NCBI RefSeq assembly: GCF_016595235.1
Contig: NZ_JAENHL010000008.1
Location: forward strand, 826,614-890,613
DNA length: 64,000 nucleotides
Origin: Taklimakanibacter albus
Lineage (GTDB): Bacteria; Pseudomonadota; Alphaproteobacteria; Rhizobiales; Aestuariivirgaceae
Direction of reading: 5' to 3'
Below, in pieces: positions 46,026-54,531 of the stretch (within the stretch, counting starts at the first letter, position 1; each line of letters opens with the position of its first letter). The translations under genes and the position numbers were made by a program. The notes under the pieces are model-generated. The model did not search any database, was not told where the DNA came from, and saw only the letters and a list, made by a program, of their open reading frames with translations.

Positions 46026-47102
46026 GTGTTTCTCGAAATTGTCTTCGGCTGGCTGATTGGAAGCGTGCTCGGCATTGTCGCGCATGAGGCCGGGCATGCC
46101 TTTGCGGCGATGGCGACAGGCATGCGCGTAAAGAAGATCGCGATTGGCTGGGGTGAGCCTTTCTTCGCACGCACATGGCGAGGAATTCGTATAGAGCTGA
46201 ACCGCAATCCGGGTGGGGGCTGCACTCAGATAGAGGAGGAGATCTATCTGCGCAAAGGCGCGTACCTCTTCATGCTGCTCGCCGGCAGCTTGTGCAACAT
46301 CGTGCTTTTGCTCGGCGCGGCGGCTGCCTGGTACTATAACATGCTGCCGGCGCGCGCTGATTATCTCGTTCTGGGGTTCAGCTGTGCGCAGATATTCCTG
46401 ATTGCCTTCGCACTGCAGCCAGATGCCGCCTCGGTCGGTCATGGCGGATGGAGCGACGGCAGGAGAATCGCCTTTCTCCTGAAGCAGAAAAATGGATCCC
46501 TCACGCCTCTCGCCCAATGCCATCTGCTTTCCCTGGAGCCCTACGCGAACGGGAAGGATCCAGTTGCCTCTCTTTCGCCAGCTTCCCTTCGGCTGATGGA
46601 CATTCATCATGACCTCCATCATGGCAATGGCGAGTTGCCAGCTGAGATCGTACAAGCCGCCGTCACCGAGCTCAGCAAGGGCGAAATGTCGACCGAGGAA
46701 GAACTGATGATCCTCGACTCGCTGATCTCTAAGGCCGTGGTCAACGGAAACAAGAATCTGCACGCCGGCATGGAAGAGTGGTCGAACCGGGCCATGGAGC
46801 GCGGCTCACATATCAACACGATCAAATTCAGCCGCGCGGCCGTCCTGATCGAACTCGGGCGATTTATGGACGGCAAGGCCCTGATCGAGGCTTCCGAGCA
46901 TCCGGACGACCGCCCTTACGACGCTGTGCTGAACAGCATTTTCCTGGCTAAGGCAGAAGCCGGCCTCGGCAATCACGACCGGGCGGACGATCTGCTCGCC
47001 CAAGCCAGCATCCGGATCAGTGATGAATCCTCCAAAGACGTGCAAACCGATATGCAATTGCTCTGGCACCGCACCAAAGACATCTTGGCGGGGCAGGCAT
47101 GA
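46026..47102 (+). CDS. M50-like membrane metalloprotease with C-terminal helical region
   Basis: 358 residues. The first membrane segment carries HEAGHAFAAMA (His20, Glu21, His24), the HExxH zinc site of site-2/M50 proteases placed in a transmembrane helix. Further segments are at about 77-92 and 108-120. GHGGWSDGRRI (Asp near 144) sits where M50 enzymes have their third zinc ligand, though the classical NxxPxxxxDG context is altered. Residues 180-358 are helical, possibly TPR-like (SRAAVLIELGRFMDGKALIEAS). Substrate and any recognised homologue are unknown to me. It ends four bases before the first ribB operator palindrome. Confidence 0.7.
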   Translation: MFLEIVFGWLIGSVLGIVAHEAGHAFAAMATGMRVKKIAIGWGEPFFARTWRGIRIELNRNPGGGCTQIEEEIYLRKGAYLFMLLAGSLCNIVLLLGAAAAWYYNMLPARADYLVLGFSCAQIFLIAFALQPDAASVGHGGWSDGRRIAFLLKQKNGSLTPLAQCHLLSLEPYANGKDPVASLSPASLRLMDIHHDLHHGNGELPAEIVQAAVTELSKGEMSTEEELMILDSLISKAVVNGNKNLHAGMEEWSNRAMERGSHINTIKFSRAAVLIELGRFMDGKALIEASEHPDDRPYDAVLNSIFLAKAEAGLGNHDRADDLLAQASIRISDESSKDVQTDMQLLWHRTKDILAGQA

Positions 47103-47106
47103 TTAT

Positions 47107-47152
47107 TTAGCAATGCTAATATTCAGATTGCGCTGATTATTAGAGATGCTAA
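47107..47152. promoter_or_regulatory. Two 13-bp palindromes upstream of the HTH-RibB gene, candidate autogenous operators
   Basis: TTAGCAATGCTAA (47107-47119, perfect 5-bp arms) and TTAGAGATGCTAA (47140-47152) are near-identical and 33 bp apart, about three helical turns. The flanks extend the whole block into a larger imperfect palindrome (17 of 21 positions pair). The second copy ends ten bases before ATG 47163, covering the place of a ribosome-binding site or -10 box. The next gene itself encodes a Cro-type DNA-binding domain, so autoregulation is the simplest reading. Confidence 0.6.
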
Positions 47153-47162
47153 AGTCAAAATC

Positions 47163-48470
47163 ATGAAACTCACCGACTGGCTGGATAAGACCAGCACCTC
47201 GCAATCCGCCCTCGCCAAGGCCCTTGGCGTCTCGCAAGGCCGTGTTTCGCAGCTCATTGCCGGGGCATCCCCTTCTCTCGACCTCGCTCTCAAGATCGCG
47301 AGTTTCACCAACAACGCCGTTCGCCCCGAGGACTTTTCCGGACCCGTCGCCATGGACACAGCAAAGCCCGCCTCCACTTCCAATTCCGAGCTCGACCGCG
47401 TCGAGGACGCCATCGCCGCCATCACGCGCGGCGAGATGGTGGTGGTCGTCGATGACGACGACCGCGAGAATGAAGGCGATCTCGTCGCCGCCGCCTGCAA
47501 GATCACCCCCGAGCAGATGGCCTTCATGATCCGCTATTGCTGCGGCATCGTCTGCGCCCCGATCACGCCGGAAGATGCCCGCCGCCTCAAGCTCGACCCG
47601 ATGGTGGCGCTGAACGATGCGCCGCTCGGCACGGCCTTCACCGTCTCGATCGACTACCGCGAGGGTCTCACCACCGGTATCTCGGCCAAGGAACGCGCCG
47701 CCACAGTGCATGCGCTCGCCAACGGCAATGTGCAGGCAAGCGACTTCGTGCGCCCCGGCCATATCTTCCCTCTGGTCGCCAAATCGGGCGGCGTGCTCAT
47801 GCGCTCGGGCCACACCGAGGCGTCCGTCGACCTGGTGCGGCTGGCGGGGCTTCATCCCGCGGGCGTCATCTGCGAGCTCGTCAATGACGACGGCACGGTG
47901 AAACGCGGGCCGCAGGTCATCGCCTTCGCGCGCGAGCACAATCTCAAGATCATTTCGGTCGCCGATCTCATCACTTATCGTCAGGCGCGCGAGCGGCTGG
48001 TCAACCAGGAAAACCAGTTCGATATCGCGACGCCGATCGGCAAGGTGCGCGGCATCGCCTTTTCGACGCCCTTTGACAGCGTGCAGCATCTGGCCCTCGT
48101 CTATGGCGACATCAGCGGCGGCAAGAACATCCCCGTCAGACTGCATCGCGAAGACATCGTCGCCGACATTTTCGGCGCCCCGCATGTGCTCAATTCGGTC
48201 TATGATATCTTCAAGCGCGAAGGGCGCGGCGTGCTGGTCTATCTGCGCGAAGGCACCGCGGGCGTGCCGGCCGGCCAGAAGATGGGCTCGGAAAAGACGG
48301 GCAGCGCCGCCATCCGCGAGCAGGTGTGGCGCGATGTCGGCCTTGGTGCCCAGATCCTGCGCGATCTCAACGTGCATTCGATCCGGCTCATCACATCGAG
48401 CACGCGCCACTATGTGGGTCTCTCCGGTTTTGGTATAGATATCGCGGAGACCATCAAGATCGAAGGATGA
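47163..48470 (+). CDS. ribB: 3,4-dihydroxy-2-butanone-4-phosphate synthase with N-terminal HTH and degenerate GCHII domain
   Basis: 435 residues in three parts. Residues 1-58 are a Cro/YdaS-type helix-turn-helix ([22 protein letters not shown]). Residues about 75-280 are RibB, with the acidic loop [10 protein letters not shown] (97-106) and [11 protein letters not shown] near 213; this makes the four-carbon precursor of riboflavin from ribulose-5-phosphate. Residues about 285-435 resemble GTP cyclohydrolase II, but the zinc cysteines are gone ([14 protein letters not shown] in place of the Cys-bearing loop), as in RibBX proteins. An internal ATG at 47352 could yield an HTH-free enzyme. No FMN riboswitch fits in the 60-bp gap upstream. 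Confidence 0.88.
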   Translation: MKLTDWLDKTSTSQSALAKALGVSQGRVSQLIAGASPSLDLALKIASFTNNAVRPEDFSGPVAMDTAKPASTSNSELDRVEDAIAAITRGEMVVVVDDDDRENEGDLVAAACKITPEQMAFMIRYCCGIVCAPITPEDARRLKLDPMVALNDAPLGTAFTVSIDYREGLTTGISAKERAATVHALANGNVQASDFVRPGHIFPLVAKSGGVLMRSGHTEASVDLVRLAGLHPAGVICELVNDDGTVKRGPQVIAFAREHNLKIISVADLITYRQARERLVNQENQFDIATPIGKVRGIAFSTPFDSVQHLALVYGDISGGKNIPVRLHREDIVADIFGAPHVLNSVYDIFKREGRGVLVYLREGTAGVPAGQKMGSEKTGSAAIREQVWRDVGLGAQILRDLNVHSIRLITSSTRHYVGLSGFGIDIAETIKIEG

Positions 48471-48474
48471 CGCC

Positions 48475-48846
48475 ATGGCGACGGTCCGCTACATGGTCAA
48501 GGACGTCGAAGCATCCGTAGCCTTCTATACAGATCAGCTCGGCTTCACCCTGAAGCAGCAGTTCGGGCCGAACATGGCCATTCTCGCCCGGGACGATCTC
48601 ACGCTTTGGGTCGCGGGGCCTAATGCCTCCGCCGCACGGCCGATGCCGGATGGGCGCGTGCCCGAGGCCGGCGGCTGGAACCGCTTCGTGATCGAGGTCG
48701 GGGATCTCGCCGCGACCGTCGCGCGGCTCAGCGAACATGGCGCCTATTTTCGAAACGACATCGTAGATGGTCCAGGCGGCCGGCAGATTCTGGTCGAAGA
48801 TCCGTCCGGCAATGTCATCGAGCTCTTCGAGCCGCGCGCCTCATAA
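48475..48846 (+). CDS. VOC-superfamily (glyoxalase-like) protein
   Basis: 123 residues, one VOC module pair: VRYMVKDVEASVAFYTDQLGFTLK, then WNRFVIEVGDLAATVARLSEHGAYFRN and ILVEDPSGNVIELFEP. The N-terminal metal His is absent (VRYMV rather than IDHI), so the site is probably incomplete and the protein may bind a ligand rather than catalyse. It follows ribB after 4 bp and is likely in the same transcript. Function unknown. Confidence 0.85.
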   Translation: MATVRYMVKDVEASVAFYTDQLGFTLKQQFGPNMAILARDDLTLWVAGPNASAARPMPDGRVPEAGGWNRFVIEVGDLAATVARLSEHGAYFRNDIVDGPGGRQILVEDPSGNVIELFEPRAS

Positions 48847-48859
48847 AGGAGTTTTCCCC

Positions 48860-49342
48860 ATGAGCGAATTGCCCACCCTCACCAAGCGCCGGCTGCAGGC
48901 CCAGGTCATCGGCCCGATCTTCGCCGAGATGGCGGCCGAAATCGGCGAAGAGAAAGCGGCCCAGATCCTCGACCGGGCGATCCGCAAGGCGGCAGTTGCC
49001 GAAGGCCGGGAATTCGCCAAAAAGGCGCCCGGCGGGCAAACCTCGATGGCCGACTTCATCAAGCTCTATGATTTCTGGACCGCCGACGGGGCCCTCGAAA
49101 TGAAGGTGCTGAAGGCGACCGATGAGCAGTTCGATTTCGACATCACGCGCTGCCGCTATGCCGAAACCTACAAGGAAATGGGGCTCGGCAAGATCGGCCA
49201 CCTGCTGTCCTGCAACCGCGACGGCACCTTCTGCGAGGGTTACGATCCCGCCATCACGCTGGAGCGCAAACAGACAATCATGGAAGGAGCGCCCTGCTGC
49301 ACCTTCCGCTATACGTATCACAAGGACGCGAAAGGCGCCTGA
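48860..49342 (+). CDS. L-2-amino-thiazoline-4-carboxylate (ATC) hydrolase family protein
   Basis: 160 residues from ATG 48860, which has AAAGGAG upstream; a longer reading from 48767 is out of family. Features are IFAEMAAEIGEEKAAQILDRAIRKAA at the N-terminus and the conserved C-terminal block LLSCNRDGTFCEGYDPAITLERKQTIMEGAPCCTFRY, with the Cys pattern of the ATC hydrolase family. Founding members open the thiazoline ring on the way to cysteine; most homologues have unknown substrates. It is in the ribB-VOC direction with a 13-bp gap. Confidence 0.85.
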   Translation: MSELPTLTKRRLQAQVIGPIFAEMAAEIGEEKAAQILDRAIRKAAVAEGREFAKKAPGGQTSMADFIKLYDFWTADGALEMKVLKATDEQFDFDITRCRYAETYKEMGLGKIGHLLSCNRDGTFCEGYDPAITLERKQTIMEGAPCCTFRYTYHKDAKGA

Positions 49343-49422
49343 TCCCCGTGCCTCAATGCCGGTAACGCCAAAGCCGATTTCCTCTTTTCCGGGCCATTCT
49401 TTGCGGTTAGACCGGTGAGGCC

Positions 49423-49902
49423 ATGGCGGATGACGACATAGATACGGAAGATGGGCCGGTCCCGATCGGCTGGCAGGAAGCGGTCCGCCTGCCCGAGCTC
49501 GATGCCGGCCCGATCGTCGCCAAGATCGATACCGGCGCCCGCTCGGCGGCGCTGCATGCCGACGACATCCAGATATCAGGGCGCGGCAAGCGCATGAAAG
49601 TGCGGTTCAAGCTGCAACGACGGAGTGGATCGAACCGGCGGATCGAATGCGAGATGCCGCTGCATGACCTGCGCCGGATCAAGAGCTCGAATGGCCATAT
49701 CGAGCTGCGCGCGGTGATCTCCACCCAGATCGAGATCGGCGACCATGTTCTCGATGCCGAAATCACCCTCACCCAACGCGCCGATATGGGTGCCGCCATG
49801 CTGATCGGTCGCAACTCGATCAAGGGCACTTTTCTGGTCGACCCGAGCCGCACCTTCGTCAGAAGCAAACGTCCCAAGAAGATGAAGTCCAAGTCACGAT
49901 GA
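49423..49902 (+). CDS. rimB: RimB-type aspartic protease (retropepsin-like, formerly 'ATP-dependent zinc protease')
   Basis: 159 residues of the RimK/LysX-associated protease family. The catalytic motif [13 protein letters not shown] (Asp36-Thr-Gly) is intact, followed by [41 protein letters not shown], the family's second block. RimB partners RimK in controlling ribosomal protein S6 glutamylation. The C-terminus is strongly basic ([12 protein letters not shown]). The stop overlaps rimK as ATGA. Confidence 0.9.
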   Translation: MADDDIDTEDGPVPIGWQEAVRLPELDAGPIVAKIDTGARSAALHADDIQISGRGKRMKVRFKLQRRSGSNRRIECEMPLHDLRRIKSSNGHIELRAVISTQIEIGDHVLDAEITLTQRADMGAAMLIGRNSIKGTFLVDPSRTFVRSKRPKKMKSKSR

Positions 49903-50804
49903 AAATCGCGCTTCTTACCCGCAACCCCAAGCTCTATTCGCATCAGCGCATCATCGAGACGGCGCAGGCGCGCGGCCATGAGATCGTGCCTGTCGATTAT
50001 CTGCGCTGCTATATGAACATCACCTCGCGCAAGCCGGAATTGCGCTATATGGGCGAGAAGCTCGAGGGTTTCGACGCCGTCATCCCGCGCATCGCCGCGT
50101 CGCATACCTTCTATGGCCTGGCGGTGCTCCGCCAGTTCGAGATGATGGGCGTCTTTCCGCTCAACGAATCCGTGGCCATCGGCCGCTCACGCGACAAATT
50201 GCGCTCGCTCCAGATCCTGGCACGCGACGGGGTCGGCCTGCCGATCACCGCTTTTGCCAATGACACGACACGCACCGACGACGTCATCGAGATCGTCGGC
50301 GGCGCGCCGGCCGTCATCAAGCTTCTGGAAGGTACACAAGGCATCGGCGTGGTGCTGAGCGAGACCCATAATTCGGCGAAGTCGGTCATCGAGGCGTTCC
50401 ACGGCGCCGATATCGCCATTCTGGTGCAGGAATTCATCAAGGAAGCCGAAGGGCGCGATATCCGCGTCTTCGTTGTCGACGGCAAGCCGGTCGCCGCCAT
50501 ACTGCGTTCCGGCGCCAAGGGTGACTTCCGCTCCAACCTGCATCGCGGCGGCCAGGCTGATAAGATCACCATTTCGCGCCAGGAAAGAGCGGCGGCGGTG
50601 AAGGCGGCGCGCTCCATGGGCCTCAATGTCTGCGGCGTCGACATGCTGCAGTCGAGCCGCGGGCCTCTGGTCATGGAGGTCAACTCCTCGCCGGGCCTCG
50701 AAGGCATCGAAAAGGCGACCGGCGTCGATGTCGCCGCCGCCATCATCCAGTTCCTCGAAGCGGAAGCGCGGCCCGGGCGCACGAAGACGAAAGGCAAGGG
50801 ATGA
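49899..50804 (+). CDS. rimK: RimK-type ATP-grasp ligase (ribosomal protein S6 glutamate ligase)
   Basis: 301 residues, full-length RimK. N-terminal [48 protein letters not shown], the ATP-grasp loop [17 protein letters not shown] and the metal-binding Asp/Glu in [28 protein letters not shown] are all canonical. RimK adds glutamate residues to the C-terminus of ribosomal protein S6 and so tunes translation. It is coupled to rimB by an ATGA overlap and followed 4 bp later by an M14-family gene. Confidence 0.93.
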   Translation: MKIALLTRNPKLYSHQRIIETAQARGHEIVPVDYLRCYMNITSRKPELRYMGEKLEGFDAVIPRIAASHTFYGLAVLRQFEMMGVFPLNESVAIGRSRDKLRSLQILARDGVGLPITAFANDTTRTDDVIEIVGGAPAVIKLLEGTQGIGVVLSETHNSAKSVIEAFHGADIAILVQEFIKEAEGRDIRVFVVDGKPVAAILRSGAKGDFRSNLHRGGQADKITISRQERAAAVKAARSMGLNVCGVDMLQSSRGPLVMEVNSSPGLEGIEKATGVDVAAAIIQFLEAEARPGRTKTKGKG

Positions 50805-50808
50805 GCGC

Positions 50809-51849
50809 ATGAGCGCCAAGCCGTTCCGCCTCGGCACCACGACGCTCGATCCGGGCGAACGCAAGACCGTCGACTTGCCGGTCAGCGCGCTCTCCAATCA
50901 CACACCGCTGACTTTGCCGGTCCATGTCATCCATGGCGAGAAGGCAGGACCGGTGCTGTTCCTTTCCGCCGTCGTCCATGGCGATGAGATTCTCGGTGCT
51001 GAGATCGTCCGCCGGGTGATCCGTCATCGCACCTTGCACAGCCTTGCCGGCACGCTGCTGGCCGTACCGGTCGTCAACGCCTTCGGCCTGATCAGCCATT
51101 CGCGCTATATGCCCGACCGGCGTGATCTCAACCGCTCCTTCCCCGGCTCGGATCACGGCTCGCTCGCCTCGATCGTAGCCGATCTGTTCATGCGCGAGGT
51201 GGTGCTGAAAAGCGATTACGGCATCGACCTGCACACCGCCGCGCAGCACCGCACCAACCTGCCGCAGATCCGCATCGCGCCGGACGAGCCCGATCTGCTG
51301 CAGATGGCAGAAGCCTTCGGCCCGCCGGTCATTCTCATCTCCAAATTGCGCGAGGGTACACTGCGCCAATGCGCGCGCGACCATGGCGTGAAGATGCTGC
51401 TTTATGAAGGCGGCGAGGCGCTGCGTTTCGACGAGATCGCCATCCGCGCCGGCGTCATCGGCATATTGCGGGTGATGAAGTGGCTCAGCATGATCGCCCC
51501 CACCAATATCGCGCGCAGCAAAGTGCCGCCGGCGATCTCGACCTCGAGCGCCTGGCTCAGGGCGCCGGAAGGCGGCCTTCTGCGCGCCGGACCGGTCACC
51601 GGTGACCAGGTGGTGAAAGGTGAAGCGATCGGCGAGATCTCAGATCCCTTCGGCGAGCGCGCCGTGCCGGTCATCTCGCCTGAAAACGGCATCATCATCG
51701 GGCGCACCAATCTGCCGATCGTCAATCGCGGCGACGCGCTTTTTCACATCGCCCGGGTGAAGGATCCCGAAACGTCACGCGCCCGGATCGGCCGCATTGG
51801 CGGCGAGCTGGCGCAGGCGCCGCTCTTCGATGAGGATGAGATCATCTAA
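50809..51849 (+). CDS. Succinylglutamate desuccinylase/aspartoacylase (AstE/AspA, M14) family zinc hydrolase
   Basis: 346 residues. The zinc site is VVHGDE (His57/Glu60) with a second His in GIDLHTA (near 141), and a C-terminal beta-rich domain ends the protein. The N-terminus ERKTVDLPVSALSN is typical of the group. These enzymes cleave N-acyl or C-terminal amide bonds next to acidic residues. Given rimB-rimK directly upstream, it could trim glutamate from RimK products or act on the N-acylated form of the substrate; this is inference. A longer reading from 50626 overlaps rimK and is rejected. Confidence 0.88.
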   Translation: MSAKPFRLGTTTLDPGERKTVDLPVSALSNHTPLTLPVHVIHGEKAGPVLFLSAVVHGDEILGAEIVRRVIRHRTLHSLAGTLLAVPVVNAFGLISHSRYMPDRRDLNRSFPGSDHGSLASIVADLFMREVVLKSDYGIDLHTAAQHRTNLPQIRIAPDEPDLLQMAEAFGPPVILISKLREGTLRQCARDHGVKMLLYEGGEALRFDEIAIRAGVIGILRVMKWLSMIAPTNIARSKVPPAISTSSAWLRAPEGGLLRAGPVTGDQVVKGEAIGEISDPFGERAVPVISPENGIIIGRTNLPIVNRGDALFHIARVKDPETSRARIGRIGGELAQAPLFDEDEII

Positions 51850-51864
51850 CAAAGAAGGTCGGGC

Positions 51865-52203
51865 ATGACGCTTCGCCGTATGCTCCTTTCCGCGTTCGCG
51901 CTTACAGGCTGGCTGCTCGCCGGACTTCTAGGATTTCTTCTGTACAATATTCTGTTTCGCCCCTTCGACGACCCGATCTCATTGGCCGGGCGACACACAG
52001 AAGAACTTCTCGCCTTGCATGAAAGATATGACCAGACCAACCAGTTCATAACCTGGCTCGAGATGTATCATGGCGAGGCCCCCGGCCATCAGGTGATGAT
52101 AAGTTTCATCCAATGGGCAACAGTCAACACGGCCGCCGCCGAAGACCTCATGGCCAGACTACCCTCAGCACCGATGCTGACAGAAAGACTCGCCTTTGCG
52201 TGA
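51865..52203 (+). CDS. Small hypothetical membrane protein
   Basis: 112 residues, with AAGAAGG a few bases before ATG 51865. One N-terminal membrane segment (about 10-33) and a soluble tail (FRPFDDPISLAGRHTEELLALHERYDQTNQFITWLEMYHG). No family recognised. The sequence that follows the stop, in another frame (52187-52313), is protein-like and could be its lost C-terminus. It is in the rim direction with 15 bp separating it from the M14 gene. Confidence 0.55.
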   Translation: MTLRRMLLSAFALTGWLLAGLLGFLLYNILFRPFDDPISLAGRHTEELLALHERYDQTNQFITWLEMYHGEAPGHQVMISFIQWATVNTAAAEDLMARLPSAPMLTERLAFA

Positions 52204-52313
52204 CGGATAGTGGCCAGTTGGAAGGCTTCTGCGAGGCCTACGCGTCAACTGCTTCGCAGGGAGTGAAGGAGCTTCTCGACCAAATCAGACGCTCCCAGCC
52301 GGCCTGCAGATAG
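52187..52313 (+). pseudogene. Possible frameshifted C-terminal extension of the small membrane protein
   Basis: Directly after the small membrane gene a second frame stays open to TAG at 52311-52313 and encodes CVTDSGQLEGFCEAYAS, then a Gln/Lys/Leu-rich helix ending RRSQPACR. It lacks its own start or ribosome-binding site in a sensible place. One inserted base near 52190-52200 would join it to the upstream gene. It could equally be noncoding. Confidence 0.35.
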
Positions 52314-52367
52314 TCCTCCTTATCGCCTGGTAGCGACAGGCATCAATACAGTTGAAGGTAATGCTTG

Positions 52368-52384
52368 TAGAAGACTTTCTTCTA
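52368..52384. promoter_or_regulatory. Perfect inverted repeat upstream of the MBL-hydrolase operon
   Basis: TAGAAGA-CTT-TCTTCTA (52368-52384) lies about 90 bp before the MBL-fold gene at 52471. The rest of the 157-bp gap (52314-52470) holds no gene that I can support. The symmetry suits an HTH dimer, and the XRE-cupin gene at the end of the same operon is a natural candidate. Confidence 0.4.
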
Positions 52385-52470
52385 TAGTAGAATTCTTGCG
52401 AACGCCGGCTTGCAGCGTGGCGACCGATGTCGCGCGGCCATCGATCTCCTTGAAAGCGAGAGGCGCGTGC

Positions 52471-53280
52471 ATGAAAAAGCTCGATTCCGGAATCAATTAT
52501 GCCCGATACGCCCTTGGCGAGATCACGGTGATCGCCCTTCGCGACGGCTATGTCGACATGCCGCCCAGCCGCTTGCGGCAGGCCGGTGATCGCCCCTTTG
52601 GATCAGATCTGCCAGCGCAAGTGGATCTGGTCGCGGGAATGCTCCGGCTGTCGGTCAATGCATTTCTCATCATTGATCACGGCCAGCACATTCTGATCGA
52701 CACGGGCGCGGCGAATGCCTGGGAGCCGACGATGGGTTTGCTGCCACGCGCCCTGGCCGAAGCGGGGGTGGCGCGGGACAATATCACGACCGTCGCTGTC
52801 ACGCACACGCATGCAGACCACGTCCACGGCCTGGTGGCCGCCGATGGGACCGATGCCTTTCCGAACCTCACCCGGCTGCTTATTCCGCAAGAGGAAATCT
52901 CGATGTTCGACAGCATCGGCCGGCTGGCCCGGTTTCAACAGCGCCGTATGCCGCTCGGCGACGGCTTCAAGCTGAGCCCCTGTGTCACCGCGATCGCGGC
53001 CCATGGTCATGAGGTCGGCCATACCGCCTTCGAGGTATCGAGCGCCGGCGAAACTCTGTTGATCTGGGGAGATATCGTCCATGTGCCGTCGATCCAGTTC
53101 GAGCGGCCGGAGCTCACCTGGGAATATGACACCGATCAGGATCAGGCGTGCGTGACGCGGCACAGGATGTTGCGCCAGGCGGCCAAACCCAATTTTTTCG
53201 TAGCTGGCTCACATCTCGAATTTCCGGGTATCGGTAAAATCACTGAAAGCGACGGCGCCTTTCGCTACACCGCTCTTTAG
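52471..53280 (+). CDS. MBL-fold metallo-hydrolase
   Basis: 269 residues. The metal-binding motif THTHADHVHG (residues about 111-120, His112/His114/Asp116/His117) is complete. LIDTGAANAWEPTMG precedes it, and later metal ligands are in AAHGHEVGHTAF, WGDIVHV and AGSHLEFPG. It is similar in layout to quorum-quenching lactonases and other MBL hydrolases; the substrate is unknown. ATG 52471 is chosen, with GAGAGG upstream; a longer reading from 52396 is not family-like. It is followed by an aminotransferase 11 bp later. Confidence 0.88.
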   Translation: MKKLDSGINYARYALGEITVIALRDGYVDMPPSRLRQAGDRPFGSDLPAQVDLVAGMLRLSVNAFLIIDHGQHILIDTGAANAWEPTMGLLPRALAEAGVARDNITTVAVTHTHADHVHGLVAADGTDAFPNLTRLLIPQEEISMFDSIGRLARFQQRRMPLGDGFKLSPCVTAIAAHGHEVGHTAFEVSSAGETLLIWGDIVHVPSIQFERPELTWEYDTDQDQACVTRHRMLRQAAKPNFFVAGSHLEFPGIGKITESDGAFRYTAL

Positions 53281-53291
53281 AAAGCCATGAC

Positions 53292-54455
53292 ATGAGCATC
53301 TCTCAATCGACCACGCGCGTGTGGCGCGGGAGATTTCCGTATAACGAGATCATATCGCTCCTCGATGTGAACCGGCCGTTCAACCTGGCGGAAAGTACTT
53401 CCCAAGACCTCACATTTGGCGAGCTTCTCGATCTGGCGGGCGGTCTCGAAAGTATCCGCGACCTGAAACTCGGCTATGGGACCTCCACCGGCGCGGCAGC
53501 CCTTCGTGAAGCCATTGCCGATGCCTGCAAGACGCCGGCCGAACAGATCATCACGACACAAGGCACCGCGCTCGGCCTCTTTCTTCTCGCGTTTGAGACC
53601 TGCCGGCCCGGCGACGAAGCCGTCCTCGTGACGCCCTGTTTTCCGCCCAGTCGCGACATCCTCTCCGGCGCCGGGGTCAGCATCCGTGAGATCAAGCTGT
53701 CCTTCGACAATGGCTATCGGTTGGAGTTGGACCGGATCGCGGCGAGCCTGTCGGCGAAAACCAAGTTGGTCAGCCTAGCGTCCCCACAGAATCCAAGCGG
53801 CGTTCAGGCCTCCCGCTCTGAAATTGAGAAGCTCCTCGTCCTGGTGAAGCAGCGATCCCCGGACGCCATTATCTTCGTCGACGAGACCTATCGGGAGGCG
53901 ACCTATGGCGATGATCTCGCGGTCGACAGCCTTGCTCAGCTCGATCCACGTATCGTGACCGGCGCATCGGTCTCAAAAGCACTCGGCGCGCCGGGCCTGC
54001 GGACAGGCTGGCTCACGGTGGCGGACGCCGATCTGCGATCGCGCCTGACCGTCGCCAAGATGAACACCGTGATCTCGGGCTCGGTGCTCGACGAGACACT
54101 CGCCACGGCTCTCCTGCGCAACCGGGAAGCTGTGCTCACATCACGACGCCGGTTGCTCGCCGGTGCTCTCGCAGAACTGGCGGCGTGGCGCCAAGGCGAA
54201 CGCAAGCGTATCGAATGGGTGCGGCCGAATGCCGGCGCATTGTGCTGCCTGCGCCTGCGCTCCGATGTCTTCGATGATGCGGCCGTCTCGCGCTTCTGGA
54301 GCCTGTTGCCTCATCACGATCTGCAGCTGGCCTCCGGAGCCTGGTTCGGCGAAAGCAGTCGAATCTTCCGGCTGGGCTTCGGCTATCTGCCGCCGGAGCG
54401 TCTCGGACCCGCCTTGTCCGCGCTTTCATCGGCCATGAACGCTGCCGTCGCCTGA
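53292..54455 (+). CDS. PLP-dependent aminotransferase, class I/II
   Basis: 387 residues. The PLP-binding Lys is in GASVSKALGAPGLRTGW (Lys229), preceded by FVDETYREATYG with the conserved Asp/Tyr, and SPQNPSGVQ with the Asn that contacts PLP. GYGTSTGAAALREAIADA is the N-terminal family motif. It is a fold-type I transaminase of the aspartate/kynurenine aminotransferase-like group; the amino donor is unknown. It sits in a compact MBL-hydrolase/aminotransferase/XRE order and is probably part of one operon. Confidence 0.9.
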   Translation: MSISQSTTRVWRGRFPYNEIISLLDVNRPFNLAESTSQDLTFGELLDLAGGLESIRDLKLGYGTSTGAAALREAIADACKTPAEQIITTQGTALGLFLLAFETCRPGDEAVLVTPCFPPSRDILSGAGVSIREIKLSFDNGYRLELDRIAASLSAKTKLVSLASPQNPSGVQASRSEIEKLLVLVKQRSPDAIIFVDETYREATYGDDLAVDSLAQLDPRIVTGASVSKALGAPGLRTGWLTVADADLRSRLTVAKMNTVISGSVLDETLATALLRNREAVLTSRRRLLAGALAELAAWRQGERKRIEWVRPNAGALCCLRLRSDVFDDAAVSRFWSLLPHHDLQLASGAWFGESSRIFRLGFGYLPPERLGPALSALSSAMNAAVA

Positions 54456-54531
54456 TCCAGGGGATGTGACAGGGGACGCGCCCCTGCCTAAAGTGGAGAT
54501 GACGAGACGGGAAGGCTGGAAGTGATTCGGA

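Noticed and set aside
47103..47162. FMN riboswitch before ribB
   Set aside because: The gap is only 60 bp and AT-rich with two palindromes. An RFN element needs well over 100 bases with a conserved multi-helix fold, which is not present.
47103..48476. Minus-strand open frame covering the whole ribB gene
   Set aside because: The plus strand has clear HTH and RibB motifs ([21 protein letters not shown]). The antisense frame has none.
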